The notes beneath the pieces were generated by a model, which was not told the DNA's origin, ran no database searches, and saw only the letters and a list, made by a program, of their open reading frames with translations. From Spirobacillus cienkowskii (GTDB taxonomy: Bacteria > Bdellovibrionota_B > Oligoflexia > Silvanigrellales > Silvanigrellaceae): 64,000 bases of DNA. A program made the position numbers and the translations under genes. This document shows positions 34,368 to 43,422 of this stretch, one piece after another. Numbering within the stretch: position 1 is the stretch's first letter; each line of letters begins with the position of its first letter. The DNA is taken from the NCBI RefSeq assembly GCF_037081835.1, contig NZ_CP146516.1, positions 2,742,831-2,806,830 on the forward strand, in the 5' to 3' direction.

Positions 34368-34539
34368 TTATTTATTCTCCATACAAAATAAATAAAATTA
34401 TTAAATATAACATTTTTTTCTATTAAGACAAAATTTTTAATAAAATTTTTTATACAATATATATTAATTTTTTTAAAAATATTATAGAATAATATTTTAT
34501 CAGTATATTAATTTATATCAATTAAATTTAAGGAGAAAT

Positions 34540-35103
34540 ATGAAAGAAGACTCTATTATAATAAAGTCAAAAAGATTATATTTAAGGCATTTAGTTATAG
34601 AAGATGCAGAGCATATTTTTAACTATGCTAAAAATATTAATGTTTCAAAATTTGTAACATGGGATAGCCATGTTACAATAAAAGATAGCATTAAATTTGT
34701 TAAAAGTATTTTAAAAATTTACAAAATTTTTCCTATAAGTAACTTAGGAATAGTTATAAACGAAAATTTTAATGAAACAGTTATTGGCACTATTGGTTTA
34801 TTACAAAAACAACGTATGTCATTAAACACATACGAGCTTGGTTTCGCAATTAACGAAAATTACTGGGGAAAAGGCTATGCTTATGAAGCCGCAATTTCTT
34901 TATTAAAGCATTGTTTTGATAATTATATTATACAAAGAGTTGAAGCAACATGTATGATTGAAAATAAAAAAAGCTATAAACTCATGGAAAAAATTGGTAT
35001 GAAACGAGAAGGAATTCTAAGAAACTATGTATTTAAAAATAATTATTACTATGATAGCTATATGTATTCAATATTAAAACATGAATGGGATAATTTTTTA
35101 TAA
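34540..35103 (+). CDS. GNAT-family N-acetyltransferase, RimJ/RimL type
   Basis: The 187-residue protein shows RimL-type features: an opening SKRLYLRHLVIEDAEHIF, then GFAINENYWGKGYAYEAA (the acetyl-CoA-binding loop) near residue 105, and KSYKLMEKIGMKREGILRNY near residue 145. Members acetylate N-termini or small amines; the substrate here is not evident. AAGGAGA lies 5 bases before the ATG. It is surrounded by very AT-rich, weakly recognisable exported genes. Confidence 0.85.
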   Translation: MKEDSIIIKSKRLYLRHLVIEDAEHIFNYAKNINVSKFVTWDSHVTIKDSIKFVKSILKIYKIFPISNLGIVINENFNETVIGTIGLLQKQRMSLNTYELGFAINENYWGKGYAYEAAISLLKHCFDNYIIQRVEATCMIENKKSYKLMEKIGMKREGILRNYVFKNNYYYDSYMYSILKHEWDNFL

Positions 35104-35170
35104 TAAAAAAAACAGCTAAAGTTAATAATATTTTTTACCGATAGTTATATTATTATGTTTATTTAAGGCT

Positions 35171-35842
35171 TTGGCAATGAAAGTATATTTTAAAAACATT
35201 TTATTAATAATAACTCTTACTACAATATTAACATGTAGTCCAAAAATCAGTGAAACTTTTGAAGTTAAAAACACTTTTTCAGAAGAAAAATTCTCATTTA
35301 GTTTTGATAAATTAAATGAACCTTTAACTTATGATGAGAAAATAAAATTAGTAGAAAATTTAAAAACCTTAAAGGATAAGATAATTAGTGATTATAAAAA
35401 AATAGATGAATTCAAAGATTTTTTCAGTATAACCCCTTCTATTACCTTAAATGAAACATATAGTTTTATGAGAAATAACAAAAAAATAAACAATAATTAT
35501 GATAAAAATCGGAACATTAACATAATTTTAGTTCAAGATCAATATTCTGAAATTAATAAAATTATTTTGTTATCTCAAAACAATAATGAAAGATCAATTA
35601 TTAACGAAAAAATAGCCGACTTACAATCGACAATAAAATCATATCACGAAAATTATATTGATTTATTTAATATAATTGAAAATAGCCTGAAAAATATTTC
35701 ATGCGATACAAAAAACATAAATTGTACTAAAACAAAAATATTAGAAGGAATTCATAATGATGATGAAACAATTTCTGGTATTAATGAATTAAAAAACAAT
35801 ATTGAACGAACTCAAATTTTTGCAGAAAACATACTAAACTAA
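35171..35842 (+). CDS. Putative exported/lipoprotein-like helical protein, unknown function
   Basis: This 223-residue protein is unrecognised. An N-terminal hydrophobic segment ends in LTTILTCSPK; the Cys could be a lipobox, but the residue before it is Thr, which is not standard. The remainder is charged and Asn/Lys-rich with probable long helices and coiled-coil character (KLVENLKTLKDKIISDYKK). It contains two more Cys in CDTKNINC. Its end overlaps the convergent thioredoxin-NHL gene by 9 bp. Confidence 0.55.
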   Translation: MAMKVYFKNILLIITLTTILTCSPKISETFEVKNTFSEEKFSFSFDKLNEPLTYDEKIKLVENLKTLKDKIISDYKKIDEFKDFFSITPSITLNETYSFMRNNKKINNNYDKNRNINIILVQDQYSEINKIILLSQNNNERSIINEKIADLQSTIKSYHENYIDLFNIIENSLKNISCDTKNINCTKTKILEGIHNDDETISGINELKNNIERTQIFAENILN

Positions 35843-37345
35843 ATTATTTGGGATCATATTTTTTGGATAATCAGTGATTCTTGAAAAAGGACCTTGATAA
35901 ATTGCAAAAATTTGAAAAATTTCTGTTGAATTCATATTTTCTTTATTAATAATATCAGATTCACGAATAATTATAATTCTATGAGAATTTTTATCAGTAA
36001 TAATTAATAAACCCTCAAACCAAAACAATCCCGAAGGTTCATTTAGTTTTTCTGATAAAATAATTGTTCCCATATAATCTTTACCAATTGAATAACTTCT
36101 TAGCGCATTATTATACGAATCTAAAATATAAAGATTTTGTGATTGAGAACTCCATGCACAACTTAATGGATACTGCATTTTTGCCTCAGCACCCAGTCCA
36201 TCAACAAAACCAGAATCAAAAAGTCCACTACTCACTAAACTCATAATCATGGTCTTACCAGTATCATTCCAATTTTTAACTAACAGTCTAACTGAACTCG
36301 AATTACTATCCGTAAAAGCCAGAACTGTGTCAGAAATTGCTGAAATACCGGTAGGCTGGGCAAGACATGCAAATGCTGCAGGTCCATCTAATACATCTTC
36401 TTTCCCCGCACCGGCCAAATGAATTACAGCATCATCTTTGGGAACATACAAAACGATTTGATGACTTCCAGAACATGTGATCGCTAAATTATTACCCCAA
36501 ACACAAACATCAGTCGGAGAACTTAAAGGAGCTAATTTTGCATCATATTCCGCACGCGACTCAAAAATGCTGTGCTCACCCTTTCCTGCAAGAACCCGAA
36601 ATTTTTTATGTTTATTAGGATTTAAATCAAAAGCAACCACTCGGTTATGACCAGTGTCACACACAACCAATTCATCTTTCCAAATACAACACCCCAAAGG
36701 CGATAATAAATCACATTCTCCAAAAAAAGTAACAAAATTTCCTTCATGATTTAATTGAACAACTCTATTATTATAAGTATCAGTTACAAAATAAAACAAA
36801 GAATTTTCTATTTTTGAAGCAACTGTCTTAGTAGGATAACGAAACATAAATTTGTCATCATATTTTTCAGAATTTATTAATCCAATTTCAGGGAAATTTT
36901 TATCCTGAAATAACTGATTAATTTGTTCTAACAAAATATCAAATTTATACTCTCCTGTTATAGAAAAAAAGATACTGCCATCACAATCAATTAAAACAAA
37001 AGCGGGTGTATTTTTTAAAGCAAAGTTTTTCCAAATACTCATTTTCTCATCAACTACAACAGAGTGCTCAATTTTTAAACGGATACAAGCTTCTTTAATA
37101 TTAATAAAATTAAATTCATGTTGAAATTTTGGTTGATGAATACTAATAATAGCCAAACCTCTTTTAGTAAATTCATTTTCAATTTTTTTTAGTTCTTCAA
37201 TAATATTAATAGAATTTACACTAGAAAAAGTCCAAAAACATAAAAGTATTGGTTGTCCCTTTAATGATTCTAAACTTAAAGGAAAAGAAGTATTAATCCA
37301 CTTAGAGTGATCAGGAAATTCTGGAGCAATTACGGGCATTATCAC
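35834..37345 (-). CDS. Thioredoxin-like plus NHL-repeat protein (NHLRC2-like)
   Basis: The 503-residue protein has an N-terminal thioredoxin/AhpC-like domain (residues 10-145; LKGQPILLCFWTFSSVNSIN) in which the usual CxxC is replaced by SSVNS, so it is probably redox-inactive. Residues 165-490 form NHL beta-propeller blades (FYFVTDTYNNRVVQLNHEGNF, ELVVCDTGHNRVVAFD and similar). The combination matches the NHLRC2-like family, whose biochemical role is unsettled. No signal peptide is seen. It is the last gene of the sigma-factor/BtuFCD transcription unit, 29 bp after a small membrane protein gene. Confidence 0.75.
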   Translation of the reverse strand: MIMPVIAPEFPDHSKWINTSFPLSLESLKGQPILLCFWTFSSVNSINIIEELKKIENEFTKRGLAIISIHQPKFQHEFNFINIKEACIRLKIEHSVVVDEKMSIWKNFALKNTPAFVLIDCDGSIFFSITGEYKFDILLEQINQLFQDKNFPEIGLINSEKYDDKFMFRYPTKTVASKIENSLFYFVTDTYNNRVVQLNHEGNFVTFFGECDLLSPLGCCIWKDELVVCDTGHNRVVAFDLNPNKHKKFRVLAGKGEHSIFESRAEYDAKLAPLSSPTDVCVWGNNLAITCSGSHQIVLYVPKDDAVIHLAGAGKEDVLDGPAAFACLAQPTGISAISDTVLAFTDSNSSSVRLLVKNWNDTGKTMIMSLVSSGLFDSGFVDGLGAEAKMQYPLSCAWSSQSQNLYILDSYNNALRSYSIGKDYMGTIILSEKLNEPSGLFWFEGLLIITDKNSHRIIIIRESDIINKENMNSTEIFQIFAIYQGPFSRITDYPKNMIPNNLV

Positions 37346-37374
37346 ACCTGTTTAAAAAATAAATTAAAAAATAT

Positions 37375-37776
37375 TTATTTTGCCTTAAATTGTTTTAAAA
37401 CAATCTTTATTAAATCATAATTCATTTTTAACCCAGAAGTCTTCCCTTTTCTAATTGTTAGAAAAATTTTTGGCAAAAAAATGACAAACATTATCAAACC
37501 AATAAAAAGCGTTAAAAACAGAAAAATTAATAAAAACGGCAGAAAAATTAAAAACTTAATTAAAGATGGTTTTTTAAATTTTATATTTTTATAACTTATA
37601 AAATTATCATCAAATCTCTTGAAATTATAATATTTAGTGTCTTCTTGGTACTGAATTTCTTGTACTAATTGAGCATTACCATCAATTTCATCGAATTTTT
37701 CATCATGCTTTTTAACTTCAGATACAAATTCAACATCAATGACTTCATCTGAATTAAATATTTTTTTATCTTTCAA
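37375..37776 (-). CDS. Small membrane protein of unknown function
   Basis: The product has 133 residues: an acidic hydrophilic N-terminal half, then a long hydrophobic stretch (about residues 73-105) that could form one long helix or a helical hairpin, and a basic C-terminus. I recognise no family. It lies 27 bp after the ATP-binding gene of the BtuFCD-type transporter and 29 bp before the thioredoxin-NHL gene on the same strand, so it is likely co-transcribed. Confidence 0.6.
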   Translation of the reverse strand: MKDKKIFNSDEVIDVEFVSEVKKHDEKFDEIDGNAQLVQEIQYQEDTKYYNFKRFDDNFISYKNIKFKKPSLIKFLIFLPFLLIFLFLTLFIGLIMFVIFLPKIFLTIRKGKTSGLKMNYDLIKIVLKQFKAK

Positions 37777-37803
37777 ATATAATTCCTTTCATTGTTCAAC
37801 GCA

Positions 37804-38547
37804 TCAATTATTAAATATTTTTAAATAACTATCAACGCCAAATGTTTTTTGTATTATTTTAGAATTCCAAAATATTTCTGATCTTGAATTCCAAACCCAA
37901 AGCCCATTATTTAACACGCAAATATTATTTGCTAACTCTTTTACAAATAGCAAATTATGTGTTGCTATAAAAACAATAGAATTATTTTGACATGCAATCT
38001 TTTTAATTTTGTGAATTAAAGTGTTCTTACATGAGATATCTAAATCATTTTCGGGCTCATCCAAAAAGATTATCTTTGATTTATAGGCCCATATTCTTGC
38101 TAATTGCACCATTTTCCACTCACCCCCACTTAGTTGGATAAGTTCTCTTTTTTCTAAGTGAGACAACCCAAAATCACTTAAAACCCGAAAATAGTCAATC
38201 TCTTTTTTATTATAAGACAAAGTTTTATTATTCAAAAAATCTTCATTTAAATAGAGAAATTCCTTAACATTAAAATTTTCTGGTCTAGGTAAATTTTGAG
38301 GTAGCCAAGAAATATGAGTATTATTTAAAAAATTCTTAACATTTTGATTATTTAAAGTTAAATTTCCATAATAATTTCTTAATATACCTGAACACAATTT
38401 TAATAACGTACTTTTACCAGAACCATTTTTTCCTATTAAGCATATAATATCTCCAGATTTAAATAAGAAATTAACATTTCTTACTAACACATCACCAAAA
38501 TTAGTAATATACGCCAAATTTTCAGCTTTAATTTCAAAATAATTCAT
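37804..38547 (-). CDS. btuD: ABC transporter ATP-binding protein, cobalamin/siderophore type
   Basis: The 247-residue ATPase has Walker A IGKNGSGKSTLLKL, signature LSGGEWKMVQLARIW, Walker B IIFLDEPENDLD and a switch His in FIATHNLLFV. Its place after a FecCD permease and a BtuF-like binding protein makes it the energy subunit of a vitamin B12 or ferric-siderophore importer. Its start overlaps the permease stop by 4 bp. The B12 versus iron assignment is uncertain. Confidence 0.8.
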   Translation of the reverse strand: MNYFEIKAENLAYITNFGDVLVRNVNFLFKSGDIICLIGKNGSGKSTLLKLCSGILRNYYGNLTLNNQNVKNFLNNTHISWLPQNLPRPENFNVKEFLYLNEDFLNNKTLSYNKKEIDYFRVLSDFGLSHLEKRELIQLSGGEWKMVQLARIWAYKSKIIFLDEPENDLDISCKNTLIHKIKKIACQNNSIVFIATHNLLFVKELANNICVLNNGLWVWNSRSEIFWNSKIIQKTFGVDSYLKIFNN

Positions 38548-39554
38548 ATTTTGAACCTTTTAAATAAAATATATGAAAGTAAAGGTGCTCCCAAAATTGC
38601 AGTAAATATACCTATAGATAATTGTGCAGGAGAAAATAATGTTCTAGAAAGTGTATCAGCATTTATTAAAACAATCGCACCTAAAATCATACTCAAAATC
38701 ACTTCAAATTGTGATGAAAATCTATGTATTCTTTTTATAATATGAGGTATTATTAATCCTATAAAAGCGATTGATCCAGATAAAACTATAACTATAGAAA
38801 TAATTATACAAATTAAAAAAATTATTTTTTTTCTTAAATGAGTTGGATCTACACCAATAGATTTTGCAAATTCGTCTCCAAATAAAAGAATATCCAAATA
38901 TTTTACATAATTTAATAATTTATATATTATAAAACTAACTATAATATAACAAAAAATTAGCTGTATACTTGAACATTGCTGAATATTTCCAATAAGATAA
39001 TTTTGAATCTCTAATAATTGACTTGGCTTTGCGACAGTAAAAATAATTAATAATAAAGAAGAGAAAAATGAATTTAAAATTATACCTATAATTATATATG
39101 TAAATTCATCTTGAACGTTTAAAATCTTTTTGCGCATATAAAATATAATTAAAAAAGAAAACACACAGCCAACAAATGCAAAAATTGGTTGAATTGGAAA
39201 TACGTTAAATAACGAACTATAATAAATAGGAATTAAAGGATAAACCATTAAAAAAAGAGCAGAAAAAAATGTCCCTCCAGATGAAACACCAAGAATAAAA
39301 GGATCAGCTAATGGATTTCTTAATAATTTTTGTAAAATATAGCCACAAAGAGGAAGAGTTGCTCCAACCAGAACAACTTGCATAAGATTAATAACTCTTA
39401 ATTTTAAAATTTTACCAAACAATTCATGCGATTCAATATATAAATTAAAAAAACTTTTAAAATTAATTGAGCCAAAATACAAATTAAACATACATGATAA
39501 CATAAAAATTATAAAATATATAAAAAATACATTTTTTGAAAAACTACTTTTCAA
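38544..39554 (-). CDS. btuC: FecCD/BtuC-type permease
   Basis: The 336-residue permease is strongly hydrophobic with eight to ten membrane segments. It shows the family segments VLVGATLPLCGYILQKLLRNPLADPFILGVSSGG (near residue 60) and GSIAFIGLIIPHIIKR (near residue 265), which contacts the ATPase. Imports B12 or iron chelates. It overlaps the binding-protein gene by 11 bp and the ATPase gene by 4 bp, so the three are translationally coupled. Confidence 0.85.
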   Translation of the reverse strand: MKSSFSKNVFFIYFIIFMLSCMFNLYFGSINFKSFFNLYIESHELFGKILKLRVINLMQVVLVGATLPLCGYILQKLLRNPLADPFILGVSSGGTFFSALFLMVYPLIPIYYSSLFNVFPIQPIFAFVGCVFSFLIIFYMRKKILNVQDEFTYIIIGIILNSFFSSLLLIIFTVAKPSQLLEIQNYLIGNIQQCSSIQLIFCYIIVSFIIYKLLNYVKYLDILLFGDEFAKSIGVDPTHLRKKIIFLICIIISIVIVLSGSIAFIGLIIPHIIKRIHRFSSQFEVILSMILGAIVLINADTLSRTLFSPAQLSIGIFTAILGAPLLSYILFKRFKI

Positions 39555-40371
39555 TTTTTAAACTCTCTAGAAATTTAATTCCTTCAACAATACGAGGTCC
39601 TGGTCTTACAAGAATATCTTTTGGTACAATAATTAGCTTAATTGATCTTGCTTTTTCCCCAAATATTTTTTCAATATTTATTTTTTGAAAATTTACACTT
39701 TCTTGATAAGTTTTACCATCCAAAGTACCTGCTAAAATAATATTAGGATCATGATTTAATAAAAATTCATTTGTAATTTTTGGATATTTAATCAAACTTC
39801 TAGCTACAATATTTTTAAAACCAGCTTGTTTAAATAAATCACCTAACCATGTGTTATCGCTAAATGAGTACACAGGATTAAATTGTAAAGCAAACAAAAA
39901 ACTCAAATTATTTTTTGAGGATTTTAAATTATTATAACTTTTTAAAATTGATTCAGAAATAAGATTAGCTTTTTCTTTTTTTTCTAAATAACTTCCTAAT
40001 TTTATTATTTCTGCAGCCAAATCATAAATACTATCTGCTTTAAAATATATAACTTTTATTCCTAAACTGTTTAATGTATTTAATTTGTCTTTTGGATTTC
40101 CTTCGGTAGCAAGAACAATATTTGCTTTTAGAGCTAGAATTTTTTCGATGTTTGGTGCGTTAAAATTTCCGATTTTTTCAATTTTATTTGCTTCTTCCGG
40201 ATAGTCACATAAAAAAGTATTTCCAACCAAATTATCGCCTAACCCTAAAGCATAAACTATTTCTGTTAAGTTTGGAGCTAAAGAAACAATTTTATAATCA
40301 CTTTTTGAAAAACTTAATTCTACAAAAATAAAATTAGATAAAAATAATAAAAAATAAAGTATATTTTTCAT
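39544..40371 (-). CDS. btuF: Periplasmic substrate-binding protein, BtuF-like
   Basis: The 275-residue protein has a signal peptide (first 22 or so residues) and a BtuF-like mature part: YKIVSLAPNLTEIVYALGLGDNLVGN, DYPEEANKIEKIGNF and IEKILALKANIVLA. This layout is closest to vitamin B12-binding BtuF, but siderophore-binding proteins share it. It starts inside the last codons of the sigma factor gene (4-bp overlap). No B12 riboswitch can precede it because the upstream gene abuts directly. Confidence 0.82.
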   Translation of the reverse strand: MKNILYFLLFLSNFIFVELSFSKSDYKIVSLAPNLTEIVYALGLGDNLVGNTFLCDYPEEANKIEKIGNFNAPNIEKILALKANIVLATEGNPKDKLNTLNSLGIKVIYFKADSIYDLAAEIIKLGSYLEKKEKANLISESILKSYNNLKSSKNNLSFLFALQFNPVYSFSDNTWLGDLFKQAGFKNIVARSLIKYPKITNEFLLNHDPNIILAGTLDGKTYQESVNFQKINIEKIFGEKARSIKLIIVPKDILVRPGPRIVEGIKFLESLKIEK

Positions 40372-41582
40372 TTCATCAGACCAGATGCTATAATTCTATC
40401 TTTAATCTTTTTTATAACACGAGCTTCTAATTGTCTTGCTCTCTCTCTCGTGATTCCATATTTATCTCCTACATCTTGCAAAGTTATAGGCTCATCTGAC
40501 ATAATTCTATTATGAAAAATATAGGCATCTCTTTCATTTAAATCTTTTTCAATAATAGACATTTCTTTACGAAGTATTTTTAAGAGCTGCTCTCTTTCTA
40601 ATGCGGATGACACATCCTCTGTCTCAGAAAAAAGCAAATCAACTTGTCGTGAATCTCCGTCTTCATTAACTTTAGAGTCTAAAGATACATCGCTTTTAGT
40701 AAGACGTTGCTGCATTTCAAGAACGTCTTGTGGTTGAACTCCAATTTTTTCTGCTAAAAGATTGGCATCAAATTTTTGAGTTAAAGCATAAAGCTTTTCT
40801 GCTTCACCCCTTAATCTAAAAAATAATTTTCTTTGAGCATCCGTTGTTCCCATTCTCACAAGACTTTTATTATCCATTAAAAATTTTAAAATATAAGCTC
40901 TAATCCACCATGCACTGTAGGTAGAAAGTTTGACACCCCTATATGGATTAAAACGATTAACAGCTTGAACAAGACCTGCATTACCTTCTTGAATTAAGTC
41001 TAAAATTTGAGAATACGCCCTTCGATATTCCATGGCAATCTTTACAACTAATCTTAAATTTGAAGTAACAAGCCTGTTTCTTGCTTCGATATTTTGATTT
41101 TCATAAGCTTTAATTGCGACTTCACGCTCTTCTTCACGGCTCATCAAAGGATATTTTCTCAATTCAGCCAAATACCTTTGTAAAGCGTTTGTTGTCACTA
41201 AGCCTTTTTCTTGAACATCAAGTTCGAGACTTTCTTCTAATTCGTCTTCTTCACTTTCTTCTTCTTGCTCTCTTAAACCTGGTAAAATATCGCTATCATC
41301 CAATACCACCTCGGCTTCGGCATTGAATTCATTTTCAACATCAATAACGTCATTGTCATATTTCTCCTGAGCAGAGTGAGAATAGTCGTCATCGTCAAGC
41401 ACCTCAGCATCCAACAGACTATCATCATTATTTTTTTCCAAGTCCTTAATTTTTTGATATGATTTTGGAAACTTTTTAGACTTATGAACAGAAATGCGAA
41501 CGAAAGACTTCTTTTTTCGTTTATTTGTCTCTGACGTTTGCTTTTCTTCATTAGCTGGCACAATCTCTTTGTTACGAGTCAT
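40368..41582 (-). CDS. rpoH: RNA polymerase sigma factor, RpoH (sigma-32) type, with long N-terminal extension
   Basis: Residues 130-404 form a group 2/3 sigma factor: region 1.2 (LQRYLAELRKYPLMSREEE), region 2 (RNRLVTSNLRLVVKIAMEYR, LIQEGNAGLVQAVNRFNPYRGVKLSTYSAWWIRAYI), then the RpoH-box-like segment LVRMGTTDAQRKLFFRLR at 241-258, and region 4 ending ITRERARQLEARVIKKIK. The first 130 residues are an extra domain, first basic then very acidic, not seen in Escherichia RpoH (284 residues). RBS GGGAG lies 9 bases upstream. The lipid kinase gene diverges only 29 bp away, so the promoters overlap neighbouring coding sequence. It heads the btuFCD unit. Confidence 0.9.
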   Translation of the reverse strand: MTRNKEIVPANEEKQTSETNKRKKKSFVRISVHKSKKFPKSYQKIKDLEKNNDDSLLDAEVLDDDDYSHSAQEKYDNDVIDVENEFNAEAEVVLDDSDILPGLREQEEESEEDELEESLELDVQEKGLVTTNALQRYLAELRKYPLMSREEEREVAIKAYENQNIEARNRLVTSNLRLVVKIAMEYRRAYSQILDLIQEGNAGLVQAVNRFNPYRGVKLSTYSAWWIRAYILKFLMDNKSLVRMGTTDAQRKLFFRLRGEAEKLYALTQKFDANLLAEKIGVQPQDVLEMQQRLTKSDVSLDSKVNEDGDSRQVDLLFSETEDVSSALEREQLLKILRKEMSIIEKDLNERDAYIFHNRIMSDEPITLQDVGDKYGITRERARQLEARVIKKIKDRIIASGLMK

Positions 41583-41611
41583 AGGACTTACTCCCTGAAA
41601 AGGAATCTAAA

Positions 41612-42595
41612 ATGCTTAGAGTAGGGATCATTTCAAACCCTTTTGCAAAAATCATAAAACTCAATCCTGAATACAACACTCGACTTTGGTATGCATTAGC
41701 AAACAATGGTCTATTAGAGGTCACTCGCTCTAAAGAACAATTAGAGCAAGTTTGCCAAGAGTTTAGCGAACGAAAAATAAACCTTGTGGGAATCGTTGGC
41801 GGTGATGGTAGTATAAGTTTGGCTCTTAGCGCTTTATACAAAGCATATGGTCCTTCTAAACTTCCAAAAATTCTTTTACTCAAAGGCGGGACAATCAACT
41901 TTTTAGCAAAAAATCTTGGCATAAAACCTGAGGCTCAAATATGTTTAGAAGATTCTTTAAATCTCATCAATAGAAAACGATCCATGAATGAAATTATTCT
42001 GAGTACCTTGCATGTCAATGGCCGTTTGGGATTTATATTTGCAAATGGAATAGCCACAACTTTTCTCGAAGAATTTTACAAAGACAAAAACAGTACTTTT
42101 GGTGCAGCAATAAAAGTTCTAGGTTACCTCACCGACGGCGCCACAAAAGGTAAATTCAATGGATCGTTTTCTCGTCTTGTAAAACAGCAAAAAATGGAAA
42201 TTCAAACATTTCCTGCGTCAATATGGCAATCTAGTACCAATCATTTTAAAATTCCAGAAGAATTTAGTATTGTTCTCGCTTCGACTGTAAAAAATTTACC
42301 CCTAACCTCCGGTTTTTTTAGGAAAGTTGTCTATGGCGACAAGAGTGCAGAAATGATAGCAGTTTCAGAAAAAGGCAAAAACTTAGTCAAAGGGGTCTGC
42401 AAATCATTACTAGGAGGCAATATCTATTCATTTCCAAAGGTCAATTCCACTAAATTTCAAAAAGCTAGTATTACTTGCAAAGAAAATAGCCTTTATTCCT
42501 TAGATGGTGATCTTATTTACTCTAAAGATAGCGTAATTAACATTGAAATAGGACCAAACTTTGTGTTTTGCTCTCCTTACGATATAGCTAAATAG
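41612..42595 (+). CDS. Diacylglycerol/lipid kinase family protein
   Basis: This 327-residue protein has the DAGK catalytic signature IVGGDGSISLALSAL (GGDG) near residue 70 and KILLLKGGTINFLAKNLGIK near residue 92, where most relatives have GTxNDxA. It belongs to the YegS/DgkB-like group that phosphorylates diacylglycerol, sphingolipids or related lipids. The Asn-Phe in place of Asn-Asp in the second motif is a small departure. It is divergent from the sigma factor gene, and a GNAT gene follows 25 bp later. Confidence 0.78.
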   Translation: MLRVGIISNPFAKIIKLNPEYNTRLWYALANNGLLEVTRSKEQLEQVCQEFSERKINLVGIVGGDGSISLALSALYKAYGPSKLPKILLLKGGTINFLAKNLGIKPEAQICLEDSLNLINRKRSMNEIILSTLHVNGRLGFIFANGIATTFLEEFYKDKNSTFGAAIKVLGYLTDGATKGKFNGSFSRLVKQQKMEIQTFPASIWQSSTNHFKIPEEFSIVLASTVKNLPLTSGFFRKVVYGDKSAEMIAVSEKGKNLVKGVCKSLLGGNIYSFPKVNSTKFQKASITCKENSLYSLDGDLIYSKDSVINIEIGPNFVFCSPYDIAK

Positions 42596-42620
42596 ATATA
42601 TTTAGCTACAAAGGATTTTT

Positions 42621-43376
42621 ATGACTGTGAGAGAAAAGAAAGAAAAAGAAGATAATAAAAATTCTGATTCTAAACGCAGTTTCACCGTAAGAGAAATGGA
42701 AATCCAAGACCTAGCAGATGCTTATAACTTAGGGGAAACATGTTTTCGCGCAGACTTATGGCCAATGCTTTATCGGGGTTGGGACGAATATGAAGTCACA
42801 AGTATGTTCAATACCGACGGAGATTACTGCCTTGTAGCCGAAAACGATGAATTTCAAAAAGGCATAGACCCAGATGATGAACGAATTGTAGGGTTCGTTC
42901 TTGGCACAGTTATGTCAAAACCCGGTACAGCATGGAGTTATGGCTATATCGTCTGGCTTTGCGCGCACCCCAACTGGCAACGCGAAGGAGTTGCTAGCAA
43001 GCTAATTGACAAAGTTGTAGAAGCCTTTGTAGAAAACGAAGGTGTACGCATTATTATGGCCGATACAGACCCTAGTAATAATAGAGCGGTACATTTTTTT
43101 AAGAAAAAAGGTTTCGATCAAGAACATCAGCATGTATTTTTAACTTCAAATATTGAAAATAATCCTTTGTATTCTAATCTACTTCACAAGTCGAGAGCAG
43201 CTGCACTTGAAGAACAATACTTAAAAAAAATTAGACGACTGGCAATAGGTTCATCAAGTATCGCGGCAGTTAAAAATTTAAAAAGAAAAAATATCAACAG
43301 TAAAAATGATAAAGGGAAAAATAATATTGCCAAGAAAAAATCTAAAAAAAAGAAAAAATCTAAAAAAAAGAAATAA
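42621..43376 (+). CDS. GNAT acetyltransferase with lysine-rich C-terminal tail
   Basis: The 251-residue protein has a GNAT domain at about residues 20-170: FTVREMEIQDLADAYNL, the acetyl-CoA loop AHPNWQREGVASKLID near residue 120, and NNRAVHFFKKKGFDQ near 155. This is like RimI-type enzymes. A further 80 residues end in an extreme Lys run (KKKSKKKKKSKKKK). The tail suggests nucleic-acid or ribosome binding. Substrate unknown. It lies between the lipid kinase and the helicase gene, both on the same strand. Confidence 0.85.
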   Translation: MTVREKKEKEDNKNSDSKRSFTVREMEIQDLADAYNLGETCFRADLWPMLYRGWDEYEVTSMFNTDGDYCLVAENDEFQKGIDPDDERIVGFVLGTVMSKPGTAWSYGYIVWLCAHPNWQREGVASKLIDKVVEAFVENEGVRIIMADTDPSNNRAVHFFKKKGFDQEHQHVFLTSNIENNPLYSNLLHKSRAAALEEQYLKKIRRLAIGSSSIAAVKNLKRKNINSKNDKGKNNIAKKKSKKKKKSKKKK

Positions 43377-43422
43377 AATAAATTCAAGTTTATATATACG
43401 TTAAAAAGGACTACTAAGTAAA

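Noticed and set aside
39500..40400. Cobalamin riboswitch for the BtuFCD-type genes
   Set aside because: btuF overlaps the upstream sigma factor gene, leaving no room for a leader.
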